Below, piece by piece: positions 23,957 through 35,300 of a stretch of 64,000 bases of DNA. A program made the position numbers and the translations under genes. The stretch covers positions 21,138,285 to 21,202,284 of the forward strand of contig NC_052475.1 of assembly GCF_009730915.1 (NCBI RefSeq), given 5' to 3'. Positions within the stretch are counted from its first letter, which is position 1; the number at the start of each line of letters is the position of its first letter. A model generated the notes under the pieces. That model saw nothing but the letters and a program-made list of their open reading frames with translations. It ran no database searches and was not told the DNA's origin. The DNA is from Dioscorea cayenensis subsp. rotundata (taxonomy: Eukaryota > Streptophyta > Magnoliopsida > Dioscoreales > Dioscoreaceae).

Positions 23957-26900
23957 TCAAGGGCAGTACATGTTGCGCCCAGGGCCGCCAAAGTAGAATA
24001 AGGGCTCGGTGAAGAGCTTTCTGGCGTAGTTCTCGCCGCTGTAGCAGTTTATTGCCGGTGTGTACGCGCCGTATGGTTGCGGATACTTGTATGTTGAGGA
24101 ATAGTCCATGATTCTTGGCTTTTGGATGAAGCTGGAGTACCCCCAGTGCTCATTGGCGAAGGCTCCGCTGCCCATGGCAGTGGCTGTGTGTGGCCCTCCT
24201 GATCTTAGCCTCGGCGTGTATACGTCGCCACCCCACTCCACCAGCGTTGCGATCCTGCTCATGCCTCTGAATATCTCCGCTGGCCAGTAACCTACGGTGA
24301 TGTTGTATGCGTATATGAACCACCAGGCTTCGTTTTTGTTGTCCTGAGAATGGTTTTGTCAGGTATGTTTAAAGATGCATGTTAGGTGTTTGTTGAATTG
24401 CCTTGTGGTTTTCTTGAACTTTTTGGGATTAATTTAAAAGTTGTCTTTTTGGAGGGTGATGGGGTGTAGAGTATTGTTTCCAGGAAAGGTTAGACTTTGA
24501 AATTTCTTTGGGTTTCATTCTATTTCCTTATTTATTTATTTTGGCAAAGATATGAGAACTTGTGTTTCTTTAAAGCTAGGCTTTTCTCTTTGAAAATATG
24601 AAGATTTCTTTATTTACTGATTTATATTTGCTGAATTACCTGAAGGTGTCTTTGGTGAAAGAACTACTAATTATATTATTATTTTTCTCTTTGAAAATAT
24701 GGCTGATTTTTTTATTTAATGATGTATTTGTGTTGAATTATCTGAGGTTTTGGTGAAAAGATATCTTCTTGGATGATTTTGAGAACTTGTGCTTCTTAGA
24801 AAGCTAAATCTTTGGAACTGTATGTTTTCTTTTGGTAATATATCTATGTTGGAGTGCCTGAAGATTGGTAAAAGATGTCATCTTGGGTTTACGAGAACTT
24901 ATATGGCTTGAAATGCTAAAACCTTGGAACTATTTATGTTATCTTTGAACAAATGAATATACTTTTAATGATGAAAATTACCTTGATGACTTCGACCGGT
25001 ATCTGGTATTGTGGTCCCATGCTTGTAGAGACAGGCTCGATGGGTGCACCAAGAGTTATCTCATTGCTCAACTGAACGAACCCGGGGCAGAGGAGATCAA
25101 AGCAGCCAAGTGTCTTCCCAGAGTCAACCTAATTCATCAAACAACAATTTGAAAGGTATTACGTAAACATGTCTCTTACTTGTAAATCTATGAACTAGAA
25201 GAGAAGCTCACAGTCCAGTATGTGAATAATCTGGTTCTTCGATCACCATAAACAGAAGGATTCACCTGCAGAAAGAGGTAGTGGCAGTCATGCTTCTTCC
25301 ACATCATGCAATGCGTTAGAACATTAGAATTGACAGAGTACTACAGATGCTGACCATCCATCCTAGCTCAATGCTGTCTGAGTTATTGTAAGGGCCATTT
25401 CTCAGCCACATCTGACCTGTTGTGTATTCATCGTCAGCTTCAACTCGTGGATTCCATACGTTGATGTTTGCTTTTGCTCCAATATAGCTGTAACCTGAGG
25501 TGATCAGTGCCACTGACTGAAATTGAACAATCACAGCAGCCATGTTTGTGTAAGTGCCACTTTTTTAAAATTTCCTGATTCAAAATAAATATTATATATA
25601 CTTACTGAATGGTAATTCTCAACTCCCTTTTGCAAATGTATGCCCATTTAGATTGATTTCCTGTTTTGTGATCTCATGGTAGTTTTTCATCCCATATCTT
25701 TCAATAGATGGTGCATTTAGCAAGTGATGCTTCTGTACTCTGCGAATGGGAACAGTTCCCTCAGGGCAGCTGTCCCTTCCTATGCCACAATTGATATATC
25801 ACTGACGATGAATTTCTATCTAGTTTAGTTGCCGAAGATGGTTTGGTTCTTCTGCGTAATAGATCAATGTTTGGTGTCTGGAAGAATAACAAAATGATTT
25901 GTGAAATGCACATTCGTATAACTAAGCATAGAAATTGTCAGAATTCACATGCTATTTCAAGTCATAGACATTGATTCTGCTTTGAAGTTGGTTGGAACTT
26001 TGACTATATATTTTTGGCCATCTTTTGATTATTTTCTTGTGATTATTTTTAGCTACTGAAATGATGTTTAAGGCTTCATAGTTTGAACATTTGTCATGAG
26101 CATCAAGATTGGAAAAACAAAGTGCTAGAGCTAAATTTGGTTTGGTGCTGTCAAAATAAGTTCATGGGTCTGTTCAGGTCAGGTCAAGCTAAGCCCGACC
26201 AACTTGTTATACTCAACCGAACTCAATCTGTTTATTTAACATTTTAGGAACCCAAACCTGAATCTACCCGAGCCGACATGCCAAACTGTTTGAAGCTACA
26301 ACCCATGTAACTCATGTATAATAAACATAGAGACACTAAAGAAACTTGTAAATAAATTATGTCTGCATAAAGTTTTCTTCATTCACATTTATTTGCCTTA
26401 ATAAAATTAAGATCCTTACATATATGTATGTATACATTAATTTTATTTATAATTATAAAAATTAATGTATTTACATTATTACATTTTGGTTTTTAACTAT
26501 TGATAAAATAAATTTATATTTTTCAAAATGTATTTATCTAAATAATTATTATACTAATACATGATACTAAAAAAAAACAAGATATTTAAGCGTGGGGGGA
26601 AGGGTAACTGTCATAAGAGCATGCATATATAAGAATCTGACTTATTATCAATGATGAATAAAAATATTTAATTTAATATAGTTATAAATCTTATAAGGCT
26701 TTATACATGTCATTAGGCGGGTTTGTTAGTGTCCACAATTGGGCTCATTGCTTGACACCCTTAAATTCAAAGAAAGCAAAAGGTAAAACTTAATATTTCT
26801 ATGACACAAAATATGAGAAAATTTTGACTCTTTTCATTCTACACACATGAAAATTGAATTCATACATAAGACGAGTGCATGGATAGTTGTAGATCTTAAT

Positions 26901-27272
26901 AAACAATAAAGTCGAACCTTGATTTTATGATTTTTCAACAAAGGATGATCAAAAGCAGGTTGTTTGTAAATGTTGACGCAATCTATGATATCACCGTCTT
27001 CACTCTGCACAACCAGTAGCAATAATTTCATTTCATATATGATCACTAGAAAAAAAGGAAAGCACATCTAGATTCTCATGTTGAACATTAATTCAATTGA
27101 AAAATCTAAAGAACACAACCTTTATGCTTTTTACTGCAGGCTTGTTTAGGATCTTAAGTTTCTGTTCAACTAACTCCTCGGTTTCCTTCAATGAAAAAAT
27201 GTTTCTCTTTCCATTCACTTCTCCTGCACTCACAACAATAAGAAGCATTGCCAAGAGCACAATTCCCTTCAT
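23957..27272 (-). CDS. Neprosin-domain (DUF239/DUF4409) secreted protein, exon 3 frame-disrupted
   Basis: Seven exons on the minus strand: 27120-27272, 26918-27004, 25606-25877, 25355-25516, 25212-25265, 24982-25128, 23957-24343. All introns are GT-AG. Every exon except exon 3 is open and phase-0, giving about 419 aa, normal for the family. Residues 1 to about 20 form a signal peptide. The neprosin activation peptide (DUF4409) follows with [13 protein letters not shown]. The C-terminal neprosin domain has [20 protein letters not shown] and [12 protein letters not shown]. Neprosin, the founding member, is a prolyl-cleaving glutamic peptidase; most plant paralogues are uncharacterised. The usual Trp-Gly-Gly-Glu motif here is Trp-Gly-Gly-Asp. 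Exon 3 is 272 nt (270 expected), with one extra base near 25770 and one near 25630, so as written the frame is lost there. Confidence 0.85.
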
Positions 27273-27325
27273 TCTTCTTCACTTTGATGTTTGACAATAT
27301 CTTCTTAAATCTGTCTCTCTTTGCT

Positions 27326-27335
27326 GTTATATATG
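27326..27335 (-). promoter_or_regulatory. Likely TATA box of the neprosin-like gene
   Basis: Minus-strand CATATATAAC lies 54 bases upstream of the ATG. Transcription about 30 bases downstream would give a short 5' leader of about 25 bases. Position and sequence fit a plant TATA box; not tested. Confidence 0.45.
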
Positions 27336-27360
27336 GTGTGAATAATTAACTTAAATGAGT

Positions 27361-27533
27361 AAATTCTGCTCACTGTATGATGTAATAAGATTTCAACTTG
27401 GTTTCTTGTTGTGCAGGATTATATTTATTTCTGAATATTATATAATTAAATCCTGTTCATTGTATGATTTGGTAAGATTTCAAATTGGTTTCTTGTTGTG
27501 AAGGATCATATTTATTTCTGTATATTCCGATCA
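27361..27533. repeat. 87-bp tandem duplication upstream of the neprosin-like gene
   Basis: Two copies start at 27361 and 27448. Both contain TTTCAA(C/A)TTGGTTTCTTG followed by a TATTTATTTCTG motif. They lie 90-260 bases upstream of the ATG, in what should be the proximal promoter. Confidence 0.8.
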
Positions 27534-29846
27534 GATTGAATGAATTCAATTGGTAACTATTAATTGAAACATATCTGTTATTTCTGCATGGCAATCTGAC
27601 TATTATGGAAACAATTAATGCTGCCCTTTTTTATTTTGATGGAATTTATTGTATTTGTATTTAAGAATTAAGGTTGCTTGATTTGGATATGAATTGAATT
27701 GGTTGCTGTACTGGGAGAATATTATCAGAGTTTGCAGTTCTGAGAAAATTATCTGCAAGTTATCTTCTATTTCTGATCATTCAATGAATAAGGTTTCATG
27801 TTTTTGGACATTTAATTTATTCCAGAATTTAATATGATCTAATTTTTGGGCATTAAATTGTGAAAATATGTGATGTTGCAATTAAAATATTCAGTTTGAG
27901 ATTCATTGTTTCATTTGTCTGTCAAGTACATGAACATCATAAAGAGTCCATGAAGTTCTCCAGTTTAGGCTTTTTGGGGGGGTTGGGGAATTTTTTAAAT
28001 TAAGAAAACTTAAAATTTAAATAGCTAAATATGTCATGATTTTATTATGTAAAGTGATTATGTTATGTAATGTTCTGGTTTTACTTAAAAAGTTATTAAA
28101 AAAAATAAAGAATAAAAAATCTCAACTTTATATGTCAAGTAGAGATAAAATCACAATATATATTTTTGTTGGAAAATTTAAATTTTAATGAATAAAATTT
28201 AATTTTAACTTCTAATTGCTTGATAAATTAACATAATTCTGAATTTCTTTCACTTGATTGATGTGGTATTTAGCAATTTTCCTTTTTTTTTAAAAAATTT
28301 TTAACAGAAACTATACTTCTATATGACTAAAAATTTTTTGCAGAAATGAAGAATATTTCTGAAATGCCCTTTTTAGGGGTAAAATTGAATGTTCACAAAC
28401 ATAGGTAAAAGACCCCTCCATATATATATATATTTTTTTTCACAAACATAGGAAAGAGAATATTTTTTCACACAAACATAGGAGATCCTTTCATATATAT
28501 ATATATACTTAAATATTTGAACTAGTTCAAAAAGACTCAATCAAGCAAAAAATATCCAACTTATCTTATAGTCTAAATTGAAAGCCTAAAACCATAAAGA
28601 CAAACTACCAAAACATTCACTTAACTGGAACTTCGAAAATAAACAATTCTAATTTTTTTTTCTTGGGCTACTACTACTCATAGGGGGCACTATGCCAAAC
28701 ACTTTATTGGCATCAAACAAACACCTAAATTAACATACTACACATGTATAAACTACTAATCTGGACAACATATATAATACCAAACCCAACCCTTATAAGC
28801 TACTAAACATCAAATGAATTTACAACAACAAATACATGTACTTTTAACTTTCCAGCCCACATTTAAATTCAAGCACACCTCATATATACATTACATACCC
28901 AAGTAATGATATATATATATATATAGGCTAAAGAAGAAGAATAGGGGTAAGCACCCCTATCCCTTTTACTTCTCTCTCATTTTCTCAAATTAATAAAAAT
29001 AATAATATTTTGAAAAAAAATATTAACAAAAATTTTATTATTTGACCCATTGATATATTTCAAAATAGTCTATGTATTAAAAAATATTTTTTTTTTTCTT
29101 TCAAAAATATACAATTTAGCACCTTTGTTTTTTACAAATTAGTTTACATAGTATAAAAATTATATTTTTACAAATTTTTTTGTTAAAATTTATTATTTTA
29201 TCTCCTAAAAAAATATTTTTTTTAAAATATTGTTTACTTCTTTGACGTTTTACTTGATAGCTCCTAAAAAAATTATAACTGTGTTTTTATAGCCGTCATT
29301 ATTATTTTTATTTAATTAGATGGATCAAATGGTAAGAACATGTCATTCGACCAATATATATATATATATACATATATATTTGTAGAGAGAATTTTCAAAA
29401 TATGTTTTTAGTTTTTTTAGTCAAGCACCCCCTTTATTTTCCTCCTAGTTCCGCCACTGTACCCACGTATATATACATACACCCTGTTTCAGGGCTCATT
29501 CCTTCCCTTAACCCCCCAATAACATCTTTTAAGATATTGCCATTAATGTCATGTCCTTAATTCTCATTAATACCAATGTTTACTTCTACAAGACACAAAC
29601 TTAATATATTCTTCTAAATATCCAAAAATTACACTATAAACTTTGAATTAAAATATTTTAACCCATCAATTCCCATATAAATGAATATGGCAACATAAAC
29701 TGTGGTGTAGAAATAGTTTGTACCTGTATATATATATATATACATCAAGAAACTATGGAAACATAAACTTCCGATTCAATTACCACATGCTAGCCCAATA
29801 ATAAGATTTCACCTCCACTTGAAAAGTAAGCTGCTAAATTTGGTGT
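27534..29846. other. AT-rich intergenic region
   Basis: No gene recognised. Near 28395, 28441 and 28471 the motif CACAAACATAGG occurs three times between TA tracts. Long TA runs occur at 28910, 29360 and 29730. A stretch at 28940-29410 has similar CACCCC-containing ends and may be a MITE, but I could not fix its borders. Confidence 0.4.
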
Positions 29847-29861
29847 TATAGTAACAACATT

Positions 29862-30395
29862 TTTTTTTTAAACAACGAGCTAAGAGCTAAAGAAAGGAAA
29901 AAAAACAAAACAAGGATTAAAACAAAAGTTTTTTCTAGCGCAGAAGTCCTCCAACTAGGTAGGGCGGTCAAGGCCTTGAAAGAACAGAGTGAGCTGTGGG
30001 TTATGCCTTCCAAAGGATGCGAAAGCATCAACAATCACATTGTCTTCACGAGCGATGGTCTCTAAACTGGTATTAGGAAAGTCAGAAAGATATTGCTTCA
30101 TCCTGTGATATTCATCTTTGACGTGCCAAGCAACACATGCATTAAAATTTTTGAGCAGATGGATGACATCGGGACAATCATAGTAAAGGCGAGCCGGGAT
30201 CCCAACGATTTTCGGTGCAGAATTGAAAGACAAGATTGACAGCAGCGATTTCCGCCTCAAAGAGTGACCGAGCAGTGTCTCCCTTGGCACCAGCAAGTAA
30301 GATGCACTTCATATTAACAATGATGATGAATCTTACACCAGCAAGAACAGAATTTGAATCCCAAAAGGCATCAGTGTAAATTGTAATGAAATTGC
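29862..30395 (-). mobile_element. 5'-truncated LINE with 15-bp target duplication
   Basis: A 534-bp minus-strand LINE 3' end. It encodes an RNase H domain: Tyr-Thr-Asp-Ala-Phe-Trp-Asp near 30380, Ser-Leu-Phe-Glu-Ala-Glu near 30255, and the C-terminal Arg-Glu-Asp-Asn-Val-Ile-Val-Asp-Ala near 30035. It ends in Gly-Leu-Asp-Arg-Pro-Thr and stop at 29955 after one frame shift, followed by a short 3' UTR and a poly-A tail (the T run at 29861-29869 on the plus strand). It is bracketed by the perfect direct repeat TATAGTAACAACATT at 29847-29861 and 30396-30410. 5' truncation and a long target duplication are hallmarks of target-primed reverse transcription. Its tail Leu-Thr-Leu-Phe-Phe-Gln-Gly resembles that of the LINE at 37489-43677, so the two are probably related. 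Confidence 0.88.
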
Positions 30396-30410
30396 TATAG
30401 TAACAACATT

Positions 30411-30989
30411 GAGATATAGAATTTCCAAACCATCAAAGGTATGGAAATTAAGCTAAAATTTACATCAAATTTCAAGGAACAACACTGGGCTTCTAGTTTG
30501 GCATGTACACATTAAAATTTGTGATGCCCAAGAGCAATACACCAAGTTCTACAAGCTCTCTAAAATACATTCCAAACATCTATATTAAAACCAATTCACC
30601 AACCACACACCAAGCTTGAATAAACCATTTGAAGCATCCAAAACTACCAAGCTATAGATCATTAGATTTAAACAACTAGAATAAAATATAGAGATGAAAT
30701 GAAAGGAATTTGAGAGCTATATAAAACTCAACAATCAAGGAAAATGGAGGCATGAAGAACTCAAATAAATTTATAGGAATTTAAAGCAAAAAAAAAGTAC
30801 TGAAGATTCACATACCTAAGCTTGGATGTAGAAGGGGAAAGAAGGATGAAGTGCTCATAGATCACACTCTTGGATGGGGGTGAAGAAAAGAGAAAAGAAA
30901 ACAAATCAATAAATCAACAATAATCTCTATAGTAACCATGGGTGGCAATTATTCTTCAATAAAAGATAGGCTAAATTATGTCTATAGTA
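30411..30989. other. Intergenic, no supported gene
   Basis: AT-rich sequence with no recognisable coding or repeat structure. Confidence 0.4.
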
Positions 30990-31253
30990 ATTAGAGGTTT
31001 AAAAGGAATAGAAATACTAGGTATTACATTAGAAGACTCAATTCAACTTCCTTGCTTTCGATATCAAATTAGGGATCGCTTGCTCCATAATTTATATAGA
31101 AATGGAATTGTGATGCTTGGATCTTGGATAGAAACAAGTGATATTTTAGTAGGTAAATTAATGCCTCAAATAGCAACCTAAACATCGTATGCTCCAGATG
31201 ATAGATTATCATTACAAGTCATACTCAGTATTTGGGTATCCACTGCAAAAGAT
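30990..31253 (+). pseudogene. rpoB: Nuclear fragment of plastid rpoB (NUPT)
   Basis: The plus strand encodes a stretch matching the plastid RNA polymerase beta subunit: [28 protein letters not shown] and then, after a stop, Ser-Tyr-Ala-Pro-Asp-Asp-Arg-Leu. About 85 codons of the gene's central part are covered. There is no upstream or downstream plastid gene, and there are many substitutions plus the stop at 31180. It is therefore an old plastid-to-nucleus transfer, not contamination from a plastid contig. Neighbours are nuclear transposons. The gene symbol names the origin; the fragment has no function. Confidence 0.82.
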
Positions 31254-31341
31254 GGAATTTACGAGCATTATGCAAAAGAGAAGGTACTTTTATAACAAAA
31301 TCAAAAGGTGGGCTCATGTACATTTTTATGACAACATAGAG

Positions 31342-32149
31342 TAGAGATGGCAAATATTCCCAAACTTGACCTAACACGGTTCGCCTTGACTTGAATTTGA
31401 CGAGGAAAGCCAACTTTGACTGGGAATCGAGTCAGGTTGAAGTAAAACTTGACTACTACAAAGTGGGGGTAAGGTGGGTATGGGGATCTTGATACCTAAC
31501 TCCAACCCTACTCAAAAATGAAATTACAAACATGCCCTTATATATATATATACCCCATATAAATACCCATCATTTGAATTTTCTTTTAGTAGATTTGACA
31601 TAGTTAACTTCATTTATGTACTTTTATAATAATGTTGTTTGTTAGGGTTGTAATTTTACAATGTTGTTATTTTGCTTTATTGGGAAAATATTATGTACTT
31701 GCTTTAAGTTATTTTTTTATAATAAATTATATTTTATATTTTTATTTGGGAGGCGGGTGCGGATCCCCATGGGTATCTGACTCTCTATGGTATAATACCC
31801 GAATTAGTCCCTCTACTTTTGAAAATGAGCCCACTTAGTCCCTCTACTCTTAGTCTCTTACCAACTAGCTCCTCTACTATTGAAAATACAAGGATTAGTT
31901 GGATCATTTTCAAGCGTAGAAGGACTAAGTGGGTCAATTTTCAAGCATAGAGGGACTAGTTTTCTGAGTAGAAGGACCAAAAGGGAAGAAAAGAGAAAAA
32001 TAGATGGATCAATTCGGGTATTATACCGACTCCTTATTGGTTGGGTTCGGGTATGGGGTGGGAATTTTGAATACGTGGCAAGTATCAAGAGAAAGGGCGG
32101 GTGCAAGGTAGACAAAACCCACCCATGACTTGACCCAATGCCATCCCTA
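31342..32149. mobile_element. Non-autonomous hAT element with 8-bp target duplication
   Basis: The left end is TAGAGATGGCAAATATT. The right end reverse-complements to TAGGGATGGCATTGGGTC, the terminal type common in plant hAT MITEs. The perfect 8-bp direct repeat ACATAGAG flanks it at 31334-31341 and 32150-32157, exactly the hAT target size. No transposase is encoded. Subterminal sequence has the usual GGGT-rich motifs. The element is itself interrupted by the palindromic MITE at 31789-32027; without it the hAT would be about 560 bp. Confidence 0.88.
31789..32027. mobile_element. Palindromic MITE nested in the hAT element
   Basis: Perfect 17-bp terminal inverted repeat GGTATAATACCCGAATT (31789-31805 and 32011-32027). 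Inside are repeated TTAGTCCCTCTAC motifs in direct and inverted orientation, so the whole can fold back. A 10-bp near-duplicate flanks it (GACTCTCTAT at 31779-31788 and GACTCCTTAT at 32028-32037, 8 of 10 identical). That is the size seen with Mutator-type elements; superfamily assignment is tentative. Confidence 0.8.
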
Positions 32150-32389
32150 ACATAGAGACACATAAGATACTTGAAAGCATCTTGTAACAAAGTAATGGTA
32201 ATATAAGTTATCAAGTTTTTATAGAATTTTCAGCCCTATGTCTCATTATATAAAAATTTATAATACAATACCAATAATCTCTATACAAGGAAGTTACAGA
32301 AAAAAAAAACTTATGTTCCTCCATCTTCTACTCATAAACTTTTTTTTTTAATGTTGTAAAATTTAATTTAACAAATTTACTATAATTTA

Positions 32390-35300
32390 ACAACTCCAAT
32401 CCGAGGCCGGATTCATCATCTCCTAACACTACCCTCTCTTGTCATGGTCTCATTGACAAGTATCAAGGTGGTCTAGAGGCTTATTTGCTAGGGTTATGAT
32501 TTCTAATTTCTATTTGGTCATTGATTTAGAGTTTGCTTATATATCATATAAATTGGTGGATCTGGTGACAATGCTATGAAAGTTGAGCTTGAAACAGGAA
32601 TTGAGGAAAAGATTGAAGGATTGGTCCTTGAGGATGAAGGGCGTTGAAGAGAATAAAGATGAGTTACGTTGGTGCTTGGTGGTTAGATTGCTTATAGAGA
32701 AAATCATCAACTTTAATGCCATGCATAATACTCTTGCTGCATTATGGAGGCCATTGAATATGGTAAGTATCAAAGAGATTATTTCTCTATCCGGATCAAA
32801 TATGCAATGCTATTTGCTCCAATTTTATCATGAAGTCAGCGTTCAAAGGATGCTTTATGGTGATCCTTGGATATTTGATAACAATCATCTTGTTCTAAAG
32901 AGGCTCCATGAGGAGGAATAACCTATTGAAGTTGACCTTAATACTAAATACTTTTGGTTACAAGTTTATAATTTCCTATGGGATATATGTTAGAAAATAT
33001 TGCAAGGAAGATAGGGGGGTATGTGGGAGTGTTACAAGAAGCAAATACTAAGAACTTTAATGGTGAATGGTGAAAGTATATGAGAATTAAGGTGGGTATA
33101 GATATTAGGTTGCCTCTACAAAGCACCATGAAGATTAAAAACAAAGTTAGAGCCCGGTGGATGTGGAATTCAAGTATGAACGGGTGGGGAGTTTATGTTT
33201 CATTTGCGGTTTATTAGGCCATTCCGAATGGCCTTGTAATCAGCTCTTGCAACAATCTCCTTAAACCATAATTCGAAAGTATAATCATGAATTAAGAGCT
33301 CCAAACTGTAATTCACAACTTCCAATAGGAGAAAGATGGCTAGCTAAGAGATAACAAGAATGCGTCACTAGATGTGGAACATGGATGGCAAAGATCCAAT
33401 TTTGATGATGTAGTGGGGACATGTAGAGCAAGTAACCTAAAGGCACATGAGTTAAAAGCCTTAAAAGGTAAATATGTGTCGGTGGAAGGCCAATAGATGG
33501 AAAATTTCACTTTGATTTTGAAGAATGATGTGGTACAAAGAGAAGGTATTGTTATTATATATCTTAAGTGAAGAAGAGTTGGGCTTGATGAGGAAGGACT
33601 TGGCTAATTCTGTGAAGAGAGGATCTTTGATGATATGGTTCAAGCTAAAAAATAGTTCAATGATGGGCTCTGGCTTCCAAGCATGTTGAGAATTATGAGT
33701 CTCTTATGTTGGAACTATTGCAAGCTTGGCAACCCACGCATTATATTGTTCAAGCCTTACAAGGGAATTGGTTAGATAAAATAGCCCAAATATGGTGATT
33801 CTTATTGAGACTTTGCCATGTAGGTCTCCACTAGAGTATGTAAAAAGACTACTGGGCTTTGACTATTGTTTGTTGTAGATTATAGGGGGCATAATGGGGG
33901 TCTCGCTTTTATGTGGCAAAAGAAAATGCAAAGGTAAACTTGTTGAGATATTCCTCTTATTTCATTGATGTTAGGATGAGCTCAAAGTGGAAGACTAATG
34001 ATGGTTCACTAGCTACTATAGTAACTTAGACAAACACAGGGAATCTTGGGAGTGGATAAAGTATCTCTCTATAATATTGTCCTTGTTGTGGGTGTGCCGT
34101 GTGCATATATGGGGGCTTTAATGACATTTTGAATCACTGTAAGAAAATTGGTGGGGCAGTTTGGTTGAATTGGATGATCTGTGGTTTTAGGAAAAATTTT
34201 AAAGATGTGGGGTTGCTAGATTTTGGTTTTCTAGGGTATCAGTTTATATCGAAATGATGTAGAGACACCTCAGGTTGGATCCAATAAAATCTTGTTAGAT
34301 CTTTTGTTTCACAGGAAGGCTACTAAAATACAGTCTTGCTACAACATGTAATGTTAAATGTTCTTACTCTGATTATATGCCATTATTGGTGGATGTGTAC
34401 GACACTAGGATATGCGGGGGGAAAAAATCCCATTTAAAATTTGAAAAACTTATAAATTAGAGAAGCTGTAGTTGCTTCAAGTTGGAATAGGACTTATGTG
34501 AGAACTATTGGGGGCATAATCAAAAGTTGCAACAATATTTTGGCTGAGTGGGGAAAGTCGATCTAAAGCTTCAAATTTCCAACTCAAAATTCATGACAGT
34601 AAGAAGTTTATTGCCAAAATGAGAGCCATAAGGGATGCCATTGGTGTGTAAGAGTTTAAAGAAACAAAAATGAGTTGAATTTTGTGCTAGATCAACAAAG
34701 ATGTTATTTCTAGCAAAAGGCAACACAATTCTGTTATAAAAAAGGGAATACTAATTCTTGTTTCTTCCATAAAGCAACTACTGTTAGGAAAAGGAAAAAT
34801 GCCATTCAGAAGTTGAAGACAGAAAATGGTTCGTGGGTTAATTGGGAAAATAACATTATTGATCACATGCAAGAATATTTTTAGAACCTATTTACATCTT
34901 CAATGGTAGATGGTTCTCCTATTTACCACTTGGTTAAAAAAAAAGTTTCAGCTACTCAAAATAATTGCCTCATAGGGCTCCAAATTCTATAGATGAGGTT
35001 AAGGAAGTTGTTCTCAACATATATCTGGACAAAGCACCTGGTTTAGATAGTATGAGCCCTGCCTTTTAATCAATAATTCTGGACTATTGTTAAGAATGAT
35101 GATGTTGTTGTTGCTTGTTCCCTATGCTTTGAAACATGTTCTTTCCTGGATTTTTATAAATGATACTACCATCACTCCTACTCCTAAAATTTAGGGCTCC
35201 CAGTTGATGTCAAACATGAGACCTATATCTTTTTGTAATGTTTTTTTTAACAAAATAGTTTCAAAATGCCTAGCTAATAGATTGAAGAGATTACTTCCCG

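Noticed and set aside
26160..26760. Possible element in neprosin intron 2 (GGGTC- and GGGCTC-type ends)
   Set aside because: The ends look like plant hAT/MULE subterminal sequence but I could not match inverted ends or a target duplication.
31858..32214. 118-codon minus-strand open frame and its plus-strand partner
   Set aside because: Lies across the palindromic MITE and hAT end; both strands are open because of the inverted repeat.
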